Positions 53,091-64,000 of a stretch of DNA of 64,000 nucleotides are shown here, piece by piece. Position numbers and translations under genes: made by a program. Below the pieces are notes generated by a model. It saw only the letters and a list, made by a program, of their open reading frames with translations, made no database searches and was not told where the DNA came from. Numbering within the stretch: position 1 is the first letter of the stretch; each line of letters opens with the position of its first letter. The stretch is from Tetradesmus obliquus. Taxonomy: Eukaryota; Chlorophyta; Chlorophyceae; Sphaeropleales; Scenedesmaceae. The stretch covers positions 4,757,001 through 4,821,000 of the forward strand of contig CP126195.1 of the NCBI GenBank assembly GCA_030272155.1, read 5' to 3'.

Positions 53091-54960
53091 TCACATGCAC
53101 AAAAGCATGTGTACCATGGCGATTGAAGTATGCGTGCACCAGCAACAAGCACAGTGGACGTCACTGATGTGTGACAGTCGCAATCGTTGTGACGCATGCA
53201 CTGCTATACCGCACGTGAATTGGTGGCTGTGCTAGAAGCTGTGTGGGTTCTCACCATCACAGATGCCCGAGCTAGGGTTGATTGGCATTTGTTTGTGCCA
53301 GATGTTGTAGCCGAGTGCTCTCACTACTGTCGCTGAGTGCCCAACTCAATGATGTCGAGTTCGCCATGGGCGCTGGCCAACTATTACACCTGAATGGTTG
53401 TATCCATGTGTGTCCCTATATACGGCTCAAACATGAGCCTCTCGTTGGCTCCCGATTGGGGTTCTGATGGCGTTGATGCTATGGCTTGATGAGTAACATG
53501 ATGAAACATGAGCCTCTCGTTGGCTCCCGATTGGGGTTCTCACTCCGGAGTTCCTTGGTCAGAGGAGCATGTGACGTAACGTAGCGTAGCGTGAAATGGC
53601 GGCCTGTACAGGCCCGTGTGGCCACAGATTCAAGAGCCACACCTCAGCTGAAATGTAGGTGCACCAGCACGTGCTTCTGGCTCTGCTGTAACATGCAACA
53701 AAATAGCCTTGTCCCATGCTCCAAATCTTCTGCTAGGAAGAGCAGCAATGTTGTCGATGCCTTGTACGCAGAAGGCACCCGCCACGGCGCTGCAAGGTGT
53801 AGCAGGTGTGATGCATGCCATGCTGGGGGTATGCATTTGCGTGCATCATCCGAGGCCCTTGTACGCACAATCTGCTGGAGCTGTAAGCCTTACAACTATG
53901 GTAGTTACGTGCACTATTGGTTATATTATGTTAAGCAGGAGCAACACAATACTTCCAGGGACTTTGCATGAAAAGCCACCGGTGGAGACAACAGTTGTTT
54001 GCTGAACAACATGCCTGGTGTCTCACCTAGGTGGGATCGGGCAGCCATATTGCCACAAAATGTAGATAGAGAGCAACACACCTGCACATCTGAAGTTGGA
54101 GCAATACGATAGGAATGAGTATTTACAATAGAGCTGTCAGGACCATACCAGGCACGTCCTTGTCTTTTCTTTGATTTACGCACGGAAGAGCATAGTGTCA
54201 CACAAGCTTGCATGCTTCTGATGCGTAGGACTTGTAACACTCAGCGTCATGACACAACAGAAGATCAAGGGCTTGGCCCAGAATTGATGTGCTGATTTCA
54301 ATGGTTGGCTAGCCTAGCCACTGAGTGCATACAGTGCTGCAGCAGCTGGATCCAGCTTCGGAGCTCACATGTCTTGACATCACTGCTAGACGCAGCTAAT
54401 GCATGCCATTGTATTGCACATGGGCACATAGAAAGCCATGTGCCAGGTCCACATGCACGCAAATCACGTGATTGTGCTAAAGCAATGACTGTGATAGTAT
54501 GGAGGTTACAACAGAACAATCTTGGAAGTATTCAAGATTGAACCTGGCAGCCCAACAAAACGTGCAGCATTGCTTTTGCCTTGGTTACTGTCTAATGCAC
54601 ACATGAAAACCGACACCAAGGGCAGCAGGGGAGATGTACCACTGGAAGGGCACACTTGACATAGCTGCATAGAGGCGCACATCATCAGCTGCTGCACCTC
54701 AACAACCTGTGCCAGGATCCAACACTGGCTACGTGGCCAACGTGCAGTGCGGTCGACATTGCCCACGTCATGTGATAATGCAGAGCGCGCAGCAACGTAT
54801 CGACCTCATGCCTTGAGCTTGCGAACCTTTCACAACAGCCCCAAGCAACCTTGACGCGCAGCCATTGCCGCAACACATGGGCAGCTACAGCACCTAAGCG
54901 CCGCGCTATCACACAGCCTACACAACAAGTTGTACAACATCCCAGGACTTACAGGCTGTG
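53091..54960. other. Gene-free interval between the retroelement nest and host genes
   Basis: No ORF, splice pattern or transposon end that I recognise. It is lower in CAG repeats than its surroundings. It holds a 37-bp direct repeat (53,429 and 53,504). The right end should include the 3' UTR of the J-protein gene: TGTAA-type signals on the minus strand lie at 54,949-54,953 (only about 10 nt past the stop) and 54,506-54,510. Confidence 0.5.
53429..53540. repeat. 37-bp direct repeat
   Basis: A 37-bp sequence starting AAACATGAGCCTCTCGTTGG is present exactly at 53,429-53,465 and 53,504-53,540, 38 bp apart. No element ends were identified around it. Confidence 0.8.
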
Positions 54961-56495
54961 TCACCTCCTGGGTGCCCAGGCGCCCGCATAGCCATTGAAG
55001 CCAGGCGGCACGTACGCATAGTAGTACCGCGGACCTCCAGCAGCAGCACCGGGGAACCCGCCAGGGAACCCTCCTGCAAAGCCTCCGGGGAACCCTGCCC
55101 CTGCAAACCCAGCAGGGCCCCCTGCTGCCGCCGCACCCTGCTGCTGTTGCGGTGTGATGCCTGGCACTGCCTCGCCTGAAGCCACGCGGGTGAGCAGCTC
55201 GTTGGCGCTGGTGAGCACCTTGAAGGCTTCATCAAACACGGCCTTGTAGGCCTCGTGGCCGCTGTGGTTGGCCTTGTCGGGGTGCACCAGCAGCGCCAGC
55301 CTGCAGAGGTGAATGCAAAGACCAATGCGGTCAGGGCACACATGCGAGTGACGTCAGCTTTTGCACGCATCACGCAACAGGCGAGTCCAGCAGCTGGCGT
55401 AGGACGTTGATATGACAATGTCGCATCGTAATGTCACAATGATGACGACAGCCGTGTCAGGTGGTTGCAAGCAAGGCACTGCACGCGGCGGCAGTCATCA
55501 TGCACACGACTGTGGCCATGGCAACACTGTGCTGCACACCTTACAACTGCTGCAACCTTGTCTGAACACGCCACCAGCCATATGCATGTAGCTTTTCAAC
55601 CATGTACCAGCTTGGGCACCCACCTGTTGTAAGTGCGCCTCAGCATGTCCTTTGCATCCCGCACCGCCCGCACCGCATCAGCGCCAGCCGGGCACTCCAC
55701 CCGAAACACCGCCATGGCTGCCTGCAGCTGCAGCAGCGACGACTCGCCGCCCGCGCCGCCGCAGTTGGCCATCACGCTGCCGCACAAATTGAGGCGGCGG
55801 CACTCCCACAGCTGGCTGCGGGCCTTGGCCAGGCGCAGCAGGTCGGACTTCTCCACCACGCCCACCATGTCACGGTCGTTGACCTGGGCCTGGCAGTGGT
55901 GAGGTGGCAACGGTGATGCAGCAATGATGCAGCAGCGGTGAGATAGCAGTGTTACCAAGAGCATGTGAAGGGCTCTCCACCACGCCCACCATGTCACGCT
56001 CGTTGACCTGGACCTGGCAGAGTGAGGCAGCAGCGGTGATGCAGCAGCGGTGATATAGCAGTGTTACCAAAGGCATGTGAAGGGCTCTCCACCACGCCCA
56101 CCATATCACGCTCGTTGACCAGGGCCTGGCAGTACATGAGGCAGCATCGGTGATGCAGCAGTCACACAGCAGGGACATAGCAGTGTTGGCAAGAGCATGT
56201 ATGGAGCTTGCTCATTTTATAACAGCATGTTGCAGACCCCTTACTGCCGGTCAATTACAGCTATTTTTGTGTTACATGTCAGCAGCCGATCATAACAATG
56301 CCCGAGGTAGCCTGGCACTTGCTGGGAACCTGCTTTGCATTATATCGCTCCCCCGCACGTAGTGCTGTGCACACAGCCTGTGGCCAGCCTCACCTGCTTG
56401 AGGAAGTCCTTCAGCTCTTTCACTGACATGCCATCCACCTCAGGCACAGGCGCGCCAAGCGCAAACACAGCATCAGCACCAGCGGCTGCAGCACC

Positions 56496-56531
<36 letters not shown>

Positions 56532-58431
56532 CTGTCGTTCCCGCTGCTCTCGCTGCAGACGCTCCTGCTCCTTGGCCTGCTGCTGCGCCGCCTTGCGGTC
56601 CTGCTCCGCCTTCTTCTTAGCAGCTGCTGCAGCAGCCTTCGCTGCTTTTGCTGTTGCCGCTGCAGCCGCCCTGGCTGCTGCCTGCTTCTGCAGCCGCTCC
56701 TGCCGCGCCTGCTCTGCTGCCCGTGCTGCCTCTGCCGCCTTCCGCTCCGCCTCCTGCTGCTGCAGGCGCTGCTGCCGCTCATGCTCCTCCTGTGCACGCT
56801 GCCGGTCCAAGTTTGCTGCTGCCGCCGCCTGCTGCTCCTGCTGCCGCTGCCAGAACGAGTTCCAGCCAGGTGCTGCTGCTGCTGCTGCTGCTGCACTGCT
56901 GCTGCCGCCAGGCGACTGCTTCTGCCGCTTGTTGGCAGGAGTAGGGCTAGCTGGCCGCTTGCGGCTCGCAGAGGCCGGCATGAACGGCTGCTGCTGCTGC
57001 TGCTGCCGTGGTTGCTGTGCCGGTGCAGGCTGTGGGCTGGCAGGATGAGGAGCAGGCTGTGGTGCTGGCTGTGGTGGTGTGTTGGTGGTCGGCTCCTGCT
57101 GCCTAGAGGTGCCTGGCTGCTGCTCAGCCTGCAGGCACGGGACGAGCATGACACGGCAGAACATCAAAAGCAGCCATACCACAGTGAACAAGGCTGCAGT
57201 GAGCTGGAGCTGGGCATGCTTGAGAGACCAGGGGAGACTATAAACACAGTCTGGCATGTGCCTGTGGTGTAACAGTTCAGCAAAAGCATGCAGAAAGCTA
57301 CGGACACTGCAGACAAGCGGCTGCATTGTTCTGCATGCAACACATTCGCGTCTGCAGCAACCCATTTGCTGCGGCATGGTGCTCCGACCAACTGGCAATG
57401 CCTGAGAGCTGCATGCTTGGAGCAAAAACATGCGCGGACCGCTCTCCCACTCAGCGCTGCAATGTGCAGTTGGCCTGCACTGCTCCGCGACATCCCTGAG
57501 CGGTATGTGCATGCGCCTCCGAAGCGCAAAACAGCGCAGCGACAAGGCAGCTGCGCCAACACTACAGCCAGTTCAGCAGCCCCTCACCTGCCGCACCCTT
57601 GCCAGCTCTTCCTGCAAGCCCCTGTTCGTGGCCAGCAGCTTCTGCACGCTGTCCAGCAGCATCTGCTTCTCCGTCTCGCAGCTGGAGACCTTGCTCTGCT
57701 GGTTGTTCAGCTGTTCCTGCAGCTCAGCAAGCTTTGCTGCTGCCTCATCTGCCTGCGCCTTGAACTGAGCTGCCTGCGCTTTGGCCTGACTCAGCGCCTC
57801 AGTTGCTACTGCGTTGTTGTCCCTGCCGCTGCTGGCGCTGGCACTGGCTGTGCGCAGCTGCTGCTGCGCTGTGCTGAGCTGCTGCTGCAGCCTGGCCTTC
57901 TCTGTTGCATGCAAAAGTTCTGCTGCCGACATCTGCGAGCGGCAGTTCTTGAGCCTGGCTTCTGAAATCTGCAGCTTGGACTGCAGCGGTTGTAGTCCTG
58001 CAAGCTGCTGCTCGAGCTGCTGCTTGGCTGCCTGTAGCTGCTGCTTCTCTGACTGCAGCTGCTGCTTGTCTGCCTGCAGTGATGCCACCTGCTGCTGCAG
58101 CTCAGCGATCTGCTGCTGGTCCTTGTTCTTGCTCTTGTTTGCTGCAGCAGCAACAACAAGCAGATGAGGAATTTCATGTCAATATATGCGGTTGCCGTCA
58201 AGGTCTACTGCAGGTCTGCTTGTTATAGCACACGGTTGTCAGTAGCACCATGGCCTGTCCTGCTAGCACCAGCTGACAGGAGTACAGCAGCATGCACGCA
58301 GCAACTAGCGGCCCAAGGGGCTCACTTTTGATAGATAACGACGACCAGAAGGCGTCATCATCGTCATCATCCAGCTCTATAACTTCGCGCTGCTCCTGCT
58401 GCTCCTGCTGCTCCTGCTTCTCCTGCTTCAT
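54961..58431 (-). CDS. J-domain protein with coiled coil, SAP-like domain and nuclear signal
   Basis: Five exons on the minus strand, phase-consistent with GT..AG introns: 58,431-58,326; 58,141-57,588; 57,128-56,394; 55,883-55,624; 55,300-54,961, encoding 664 residues. The ATG is preceded in frame by TAG three codons upstream. Residues 17-20 are VIEL followed by six Asp (a SUMO-interaction-type motif); about 36-220 form a Gln/Leu-rich coiled coil; RKRP (276-279) and KRQK (287-290) make a bipartite nuclear signal; about 310-440 is an Ala/Gln/Glu/Arg-rich helix; 454-486 (MSVKELKDFLKQ, then VVEKSDLLRLA) resembles the SAP-like domain of ARMET and rififylin-type proteins. About 538-590 is a J domain with HPD at 558-560; the tail is Gly/Phe/Tyr-rich. 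J domains stimulate Hsp70 ATPase, so a nuclear Hsp70 co-chaperone is inferred; specific function unknown. Confidence 0.75.
55851..56203 (-). repeat. Three tandem copies of the start of exon 4 and its acceptor
   Basis: Units start at 55,851, 55,975 and 56,087 (124 and 112 bp apart). Each contains CCACCACGCCCACCAT, TGACC and CTGGCAG, followed by a GATGCAGCAG-rich stretch and a GCATGTGAAGGG-like end. On the minus strand each carries the AG acceptor and the codons VN(D/E)RDMVGVVE. Only the copy nearest the gene 3' end (55,851-55,883 side) continues into the rest of exon 4. The other two lie in intron 3 as potential decoy acceptors. Confidence 0.85.
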
Positions 58432-59101
58432 GCCTGTCTACTGCTGCTCCTTGTTGAACTGCTAGCCCTCTCAGCACTTCTTGGCACGAGATTATTACAG
58501 AAGTTGATATGCTTTGGCCCGTGGAGATGCTGCAACTGCTGCACGTTGCTTCAAGGTGGGTTACAGCAACAACAACGAAATCAACAACGGTGCCCCATCC
58601 AGTGCTGAGCCTCGACACACTCAAAGCAACCAGAAAATAAGTTGATGGTTGCGTGGAGTACAATGGAGTGTGATGCGAGTCACAACAATAGCTCAGCGAC
58701 ACAGAGTGTGTCGTGCTGTGCGATGGACACCAAGAGATGCAGGAGTCCCAAGTGCTGACAAAGTGAAACACGAATTCAGCAGTAAGCACCACTCATGGAT
58801 GGCTGCGACCGGCGAGGATCGTGGGGTGCTTCTCTGTAACAGTGTCAAAGGTGTTCAACTTTGAACAGGAGGACCCGAGCTGCCAGGTATGGGCCATGAA
58901 GTGGCGATTATTCCGTTGTAAACTGAGGTGAAACATCATCGTGTCAAGTTTTCGAGCTCCCGTTTGTCTGACTGAACATGCTGCTCTGCTTCAGCTGATG
59001 AACGCTCACCAGGCACCTGCTATGCCTTGAATGCACTGCAAGGGATTTGTGAGGGTCGACAGCTACTTAACAAACGCCTGGTTTAGCCAGGAGGCGGCAA
59101 G
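58432..59101. promoter_or_regulatory. Divergent intergenic region, probable shared promoter
   Basis: The J-protein start codon (58,431, minus) and the channel start codon (59,102, plus) are divergent and 670 bp apart, with no other gene between them. Both promoters must lie here or overlap. I did not find a convincing TATA box or any named motif. Confidence 0.5.
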
Positions 59102-62100
59102 ATGTCTGCACAGCAAGACCAGCACCCTAAACAGCAGCCACCATCAGGCCGGCTGTTCCTGAGCAAGGTAAGATGCAAGCATGCAGGCTGCAGCATCGTC
59201 AAGCCCGTCATGGCTGTAAAGCTATAAACTCATAGTTCTTTGAATGCCTGCATAATTCATGCAAGCAGTACACCAGCAAAGTCACTGCTTGATGCCATCA
59301 TCTGCTCGAAGCTCTTGTCCCTGCTTGTCTTTGCTGCAGCTGGCAGCACTGCCAGATGATGATGCAGCCGAAGCTGCAGGCCATTCAAAGCGCCTGCAGC
59401 CAGGCCAGCAGCACGGCCCTGTTGAGCCTGTCAGTGGGGCAGAGGAGGTGCGCACCAGCCTGACAGCATGCAGTTACTTGTGTTGTGGCAATGGACTGCA
59501 ACGGCACAGCTAGCAACTGCAAGCTCGCACACTCTATAGGAGAACAGCCAGTAACCCCAGGGGCTTTCAGGATGATCCAAGCAGCTGTGAAAAATTGATG
59601 CAGGGTTGGAGCTGCCACATGCTGCCCTTGTTGGGAGGTGTACTCATTATGTCTGCTGCTGATGCTGATGCTGCCTTGCAGACCCTGTGGAAGGAGTTCT
59701 CTGCAAGTTTTAGGAGGAAAAACAACAAGATTGGGTGACAAACGTGCGTAATGAGCAGCAGCTGCTGGAACGACAACCATCATGTGACAATGCATCCCAG
59801 CAGATGTGGTGCTGCAGACTGCTTGCACGTGCAGGTTGTGCTTGCTGGAGTGTTTGGTTGGCAGTTTTGAAGCAGTCCTTGTAAAGCGGCCCAAGTAATG
59901 CTGCACGGTGAACAAGCAGGGCTAGCTGGCCTGGGGTTGCGGACCTCCGCGGCAGCTACATCATTGTTGGGTTGCCAGCCTCGTTTGTCCTGTGCGCTGT
60001 ATCATTTGTTGCAATGCTAGCGTGGAAGCACCTCTGCTGACACAGTCAGCACAGGCATTGGCATCATCAAACGCACATCATGCCTGCAATGGCTCTGTTG
60101 TGGCACCTACTTGGCACCTTCATAGCAGCAGTGCTGACAGACTTTTGCAGCTTGGTGGCCCATTCCATTGCTATCGCCGTCCAAATAATGATTTCTGGCT
60201 TCTAGGCTTGCAGGGCTGGAAGCAGCTGTTGCACAACGTGCTGCTGGGTGTCGGTCATGGTCTGTGCTGTCTCAGGCTGGCACTACTACATGCCATGGTT
60301 GGCACATATGCTCTGCATACTATTAAATGTTTATGCTGCTCCTAGACTGCAAAGCATCATGTGCCACGCAGGCCAGTGCTCGCAGAAGGAATTCAGCGGG
60401 CATTGCATTTTCAGCATTGCGCTTTACTGGCGTTCAACTGACCGCTTGGCTACTGGCCACTGGCTGGGTGGTGGCTACTGGCTGGGTAAGGGCACCGTCA
60501 CGTGTTTGCATACCTTCATGCTGCCGAGGTTGTTTGCTGGCAGCTGGCAGCAGTTCAGTGCTGTGCATTGCCTGCCCTGGCCACGAGCTCCTGGAGGCTG
60601 CATCATGCGCCGCGCTCCAGCCTGGTGCACGCCTACCTCCCGAGTCAGGGCCGGTGGTTTTTTCATGTATTGTGCTTGGCATGTACGAGATGCAACTCTG
60701 TTGCAAATTCAAGCTGCTCATTCATAAATTGTAACGTAGTGTGGGGACGTGTCTGGGCAGTCTGACAGAGTTGCCCACTGGCAGTGGTTGGCTTTGGTGT
60801 ATGCTGCTGGCCAGGGCAGGTGCTAGACATGGTGCACCAGCAACCTATGCTGCCGTTCTCTGTTAAATGTCTCAAACCCATTCTGCGAATGTCTGCAGCA
60901 TCCTCATGACTACGTTGGTGGGTAGAACCAGCTTTCCCGGGCAATGGGTTGGCTCAACCTCGTTAGCCCTGGCCAGGGCTTTGCGTTGACATGCCGGGCT
61001 TCGTGAGATGCATGCATCGCGCTCCCAAACGACCAGGTGGCTAGTAAGTCGCTTGTTGCCTGAATTTATTGCCAACAAGGTATTTGTGGCAACATCTCGG
61101 ACAGCACAGCCTGCGCCCTGTTTGCGGTTTGTTCGCTGCATCTTTCTGTCTCAGGCAACGTGATATCTTGCAACAATCAATTGCAGCACCAGGATCGGGC
61201 CGGAACGGGCACTGCTAGGCCATGTGAACACCCCACGTGCTCAGTACACCTTGAGCGCTGCGTGTAATGGCCTGTGGTCAGGTGAGCAGACACGCTGCAA
61301 CACAGTTTTGGAGACATACTTGAAGGATCGCGGCCCTTCTCAGCAGCATGGCCACGCTGTAGGCACGGGGCTCGAGCTTGCCTTGCACAACGACTCCTGC
61401 CAGCCATCCACAGACCAGCAGCGTCATCAAAGCAGCTTGACAATTACACACAGTGCCATGCGGCCAGCGGGAACAGCGTGCGTAGCAGCAACCCCGACTG
61501 GGTCTTGGGGCAGAAGTGGCAGTGACTGTAATCATGCTCCAGTATGCAGCAGGCAAAACTCGTGCTTTCTTCACACTTTACATGACAGTTTGTATCTTCA
61601 AAACTGCACTGTACACTGCTTGTGCTGCGCAGGGACAACCAGGTGCTATCCACCTTGCCAGCAAGAGCTGCAGCAGTGCTGGCAGAAGCACAGCAGTTTG
61701 CCGACCGCACCTGCAGCCTGCAGCGCGCTTGGGCAGGTGCAGTGTTGCCAGACATGCAGCAACAGCAGGCAGCAGCAGGAGCAGCTGCAGCTCATCACGC
61801 CTGCAAACGGCTCCACTGCTGTCACCTAGGCCTGAAAGCCAAGCGGTTGCTGCTGGCACACCACTTGGCCGCTTGCAGCATACCACCAGCAGCAGCAGTA
61901 GCAGCAGCAGCAGCAGCCGAAGCAGTCGGTCAGTCGCTGCAGCAGCAAGCAATGGCAATGGGCCAGACCTGCTGCTGCTACGCATGCTGGGCCTGAACAG
62001 CTCACCGGGCAGCAGCAGCAGCAGCAGTGACAGCAGCCGTGACAGCAGCAGCAGTAGGGAAGCATCGCCTCTTACTGCAGCAGCTGCAACCAGTGCAGGC

Positions 62101-63927
62101 GACGGCAGCAGCAACAGCCGCAGCAGCGACGCCGGGGGCATTGGCAGCATGCGCCAGGGTATAATAAACCCCCACGACCCGCTGTACAGGGCCTGGAGGG
62201 GCCTGCTGATTGGTGCAGCAGCATTCACAGGCATCTTCATTCCTTGGGAGCTGGCATTTGGCAACTTCCAGCACATGTACTGCCTGGACAATGTGGCAAC
62301 ATGGGTTGATGTACTGCTGGTGTGCCTGTTCGTGGCTGACATAGGTGCGCAGCAGCAGCAGCAGCGGCTGCGACGTGTGTGCAGCAGAGATGCGGCTGCG
62401 CTGTTGGCGTGGTAGCCGAAACTACTAGGCAGGAATGGGCAATGCTGTATGTATTGTGGCCCATGCAGCAACATGTCTGGCTGTCTGCAATACTATGCTC
62501 TCGTTGCTGACTGCTTTAATCGCGTGCTGCTTCGCTCCTCCCTGCTCATGCGCCCGTGCATGTATCACCAGCCAACGTTGTGGAGGGTGCTGCCAGAGGC
62601 TTGTCATTCCCATACGCATTGCTCTCAGCACTTTTTTCTTTGTGTGGTTTCCCGATGTTGTCAACGCAGGTGTAAGTCACTTTGTGGCATACGAGACAGA
62701 TGAGCTGCTTGTAGATGAGCCAGGAGCCATTGCAGCCAACTACAGACGCCAGCGGCTGCTGCTGGACCTGCTCTCAGCAATCCCCTTTGACTGGATTGCG
62801 TACGGCACAGCAGCAGCACTCGCAGCTGCTGCAGTGGGCAGCAGCGCAAGCGGGGACGGCAGTGGCGCAGCAGAGGCAGCAACTGCAGCAGCTGGGGCGG
62901 CAGGCGCAGCTGGTGTGCTGTCGCATGCAGTGGTTGGTGCAGGAGGAGCAGCAGCTGCAGGTGGCGTCAGCAGCGCTGCATTAGGAGCAGCGGGCAGTGG
63001 AGCTGTTGTTGCTATCACATCGGCCAACAGTGTTGTGCCTGCAATCGCATGCCTCAAGGGACTGCACCTGGTGAGCTGGCAGCCTGTTGATAGCACTTTC
63101 TGCGATAGTTGTGCGGGCACCGCCAGCCTGTCATTTGTTGTTTAGCAAGCCGCCATCTTGCCACCCTGCATGTCTCCCTGCTTGTTGCACATCCTGCTCT
63201 GAGTAGATCCTGAAGCAATGGATGCGCTCATTGTCTGCTGCTGCTGCTGCTGCCCTGCTGCTTGTCTCTTCCACCACAGGTGCGGCTGTACCGTGTGCGC
63301 TGGTTCTTCCGCTACCTGGAATACGACCTCACCGTGTCGCTGCTGACAGTCACAGTGGCCCGCAACCTGGTCATCGTGCTGTACCTCACACACTGGGTGG
63401 CATGTGGCTTCAACTTCCTGGCTGTGAGCGGCGGCTATGACCCAGACATGCTGGTGGGGTTGAACCCGGAGCTGTTTGCAAGCATCAGCAAGCCCGAGCA
63501 GTACATGTACAGGTGGGGCGGGGGCGGGAGGGCTGGAAGGGCTGTTATATATATGTGCCTGCAGGCTGCTGGTAGGTGACGGTGGTGGTGAATGGCTGGG
63601 ACAGCACTAGCACAAGTGACTGCAAGTGGCAATCGTTTGTTCTAATGTTTGCATTATCAGCCGGATGTTGCAGTACTAGGACAATCACCTTCACAGTTTC
63701 AAGTTGCTACGCTGTGCATATTATGCAGCAAGCTCTAGCTCTGAAGCTCTGATCTGCCTGAAACCACGTGTAAAAACACACATATGTGCCTGATTTGCGC
63801 GCTCATGCATATGATGGCTGCCATGCAGCCTGTACTGGAGTGTGACCACGCTGGCGGGCAATGAATGGAACGGCATGGACGCAGTGACTGACATGCGCCA
63901 GGTTGTGGCCAACACATTCAGAGCCAG
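59102..63927 (+). CDS. Voltage-gated cation channel of KCNH/CNG type, 5' part, unusual pore
   Basis: Partial multi-exon gene; it continues beyond the window. Exons: 59,102-59,167 (MSAQQDQHPKQQ...), 59,340-59,447, 59,682-59,734 (TLWKEFSASFRRKNNKIG), about 61,633-61,736, about 61,84x-62,344, 62,670-63,070, 63,280-63,512, 63,829-63,927. Donors and acceptors keep phase except at the unresolved 61.74-61.88 kb join. S1 lies in NPHDPLYRAWRGLLIGAA and the sequence after it, S2 in WVDVLLVCLFVADI, S3 in RQRLLLDLLSAIPFDWIAYG, then a ~75-residue Ala/Gly-rich insert, S4 in VRLYRVRWFFRYLEYDLTVS (fewer regular arginines than usual), S5 in NLVIVLYLTHWVACGFNFLA, and pore helix SLYWSVTTL. The filter reads AGNEWNGMDA instead of TTVGYGDVVP. 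A cyclic-nucleotide-binding domain would be expected downstream but is outside the window. Confidence 0.7.
59735..61632. other. Long intron (about 1.9 kb) of the channel gene, no certain exon
   Basis: Exon 3 ends in phase 2 at 59,734, and the acceptor at 61,631-61,632 (CTGCGCAG) restores the frame (G|GDNQVLSTLPARAAAV). This is either one intron of 1.9 kb, long for this locus, or it hides small exons I could not identify. A minus-strand frame at 60,872-61,141 has an ATG and is open for 89 residues but matches nothing I know. Confidence 0.4.
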
Positions 63928-63930
63928 GTG

Positions 63931-63963
<33 letters not shown>

Positions 63964-64000
63964 GCTTGGTACCAGTGTTGGATCGGAACTGATATGCATG

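Noticed and set aside
58324..58336. SUMO-acceptor motif IKSE after the acidic N-terminus of the J protein
   Set aside because: The SEP residues exist only if the first intron is read through; splicing at AAAA|GTGAGC replaces them with TNKS.
60872..61141. 89-residue minus-strand ORF inside the channel gene's long intron
   Set aside because: It has an ATG and ordinary composition but no recognised motif or splice partners; too little support for a gene.
61224..61829. 201-residue plus-strand ORF overlapping the channel gene
   Set aside because: It spans the acceptor at 61,631-61,632 and covers intron sequence; a different frame there fits the phase of exon 3 and reads a better helix.

Overview
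This looks like nuclear DNA of a green alga (Chlorophyta, most likely Chlorophyceae; a Scenedesmus/Tetradesmus-type genome is my guess). The basis is moderate GC with extreme CAG/GCT (poly-Gln, poly-Ala) runs, spliced genes with GT..AG introns, and TGTAA, the chlorophyte polyadenylation signal, near the 3' end of almost every retroposon. No bacterial operons, rRNA genes or CRISPR arrays are present.

Layout. (1) 1-1,480: about 4.3 copies of a ~345-bp tandem repeat. (2) 1,615-27,064: about 25.4 kb of an unrelated satellite with a 279-bp unit (variants of 277 and 274 bp), organised into higher-order repeats, including two tandem copies of a 7,779-bp block. (3) 27,065-28,264: a CAG-rich edge and a small minus-strand C2HC zinc-finger ORF whose Gln-rich continuation reads directly into the satellite. 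(4) 28,265-53,090: a dense retroelement nest. It holds an LTR with primer-binding site and gag start, two copies of a ~1.2-kb retroposon ('X') in inverted orientation, a complete 543-bp miniature LTR element with a tRNA-like core, the core of a second one on the other strand, and two nearly full-length L1-type LINEs (ORF1 damaged in both, ORF2 open in both). Four 5'-truncated LINE 3' ends are also present, many joined end to end just after TGTAA-containing 3' tails. (5) 53,091-54,960: no recognisable gene. (6) 54,961-58,431, minus strand: a five-exon gene for a 664-residue probably nuclear J-domain protein (coiled coil, nuclear localisation signal, SAP-like domain, J domain). (7) 59,102-63,927 and beyond, plus strand: the 5' part of a multi-exon voltage-gated channel gene of the KCNH/CNG superfamily, whose pore lacks the canonical K+ filter.

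Interpretation. A long satellite with higher-order structure next to a cluster of L1-type LINEs inserted into or chained onto one another resembles a centromere or pericentromere; clusters of the L1-clade Zepp/ZeppL LINEs mark putative centromeres in Coccomyxa and Chlamydomonas. The two host genes at the right edge are divergent, sharing a 670-bp intergenic region that probably holds both promoters.

Limits: all homology calls come from motif recognition by eye. Exon joins in the J-protein gene and in the 3' half of the channel gene are phase-consistent. The channel junction between about 61.74 and 61.88 kb is unresolved.
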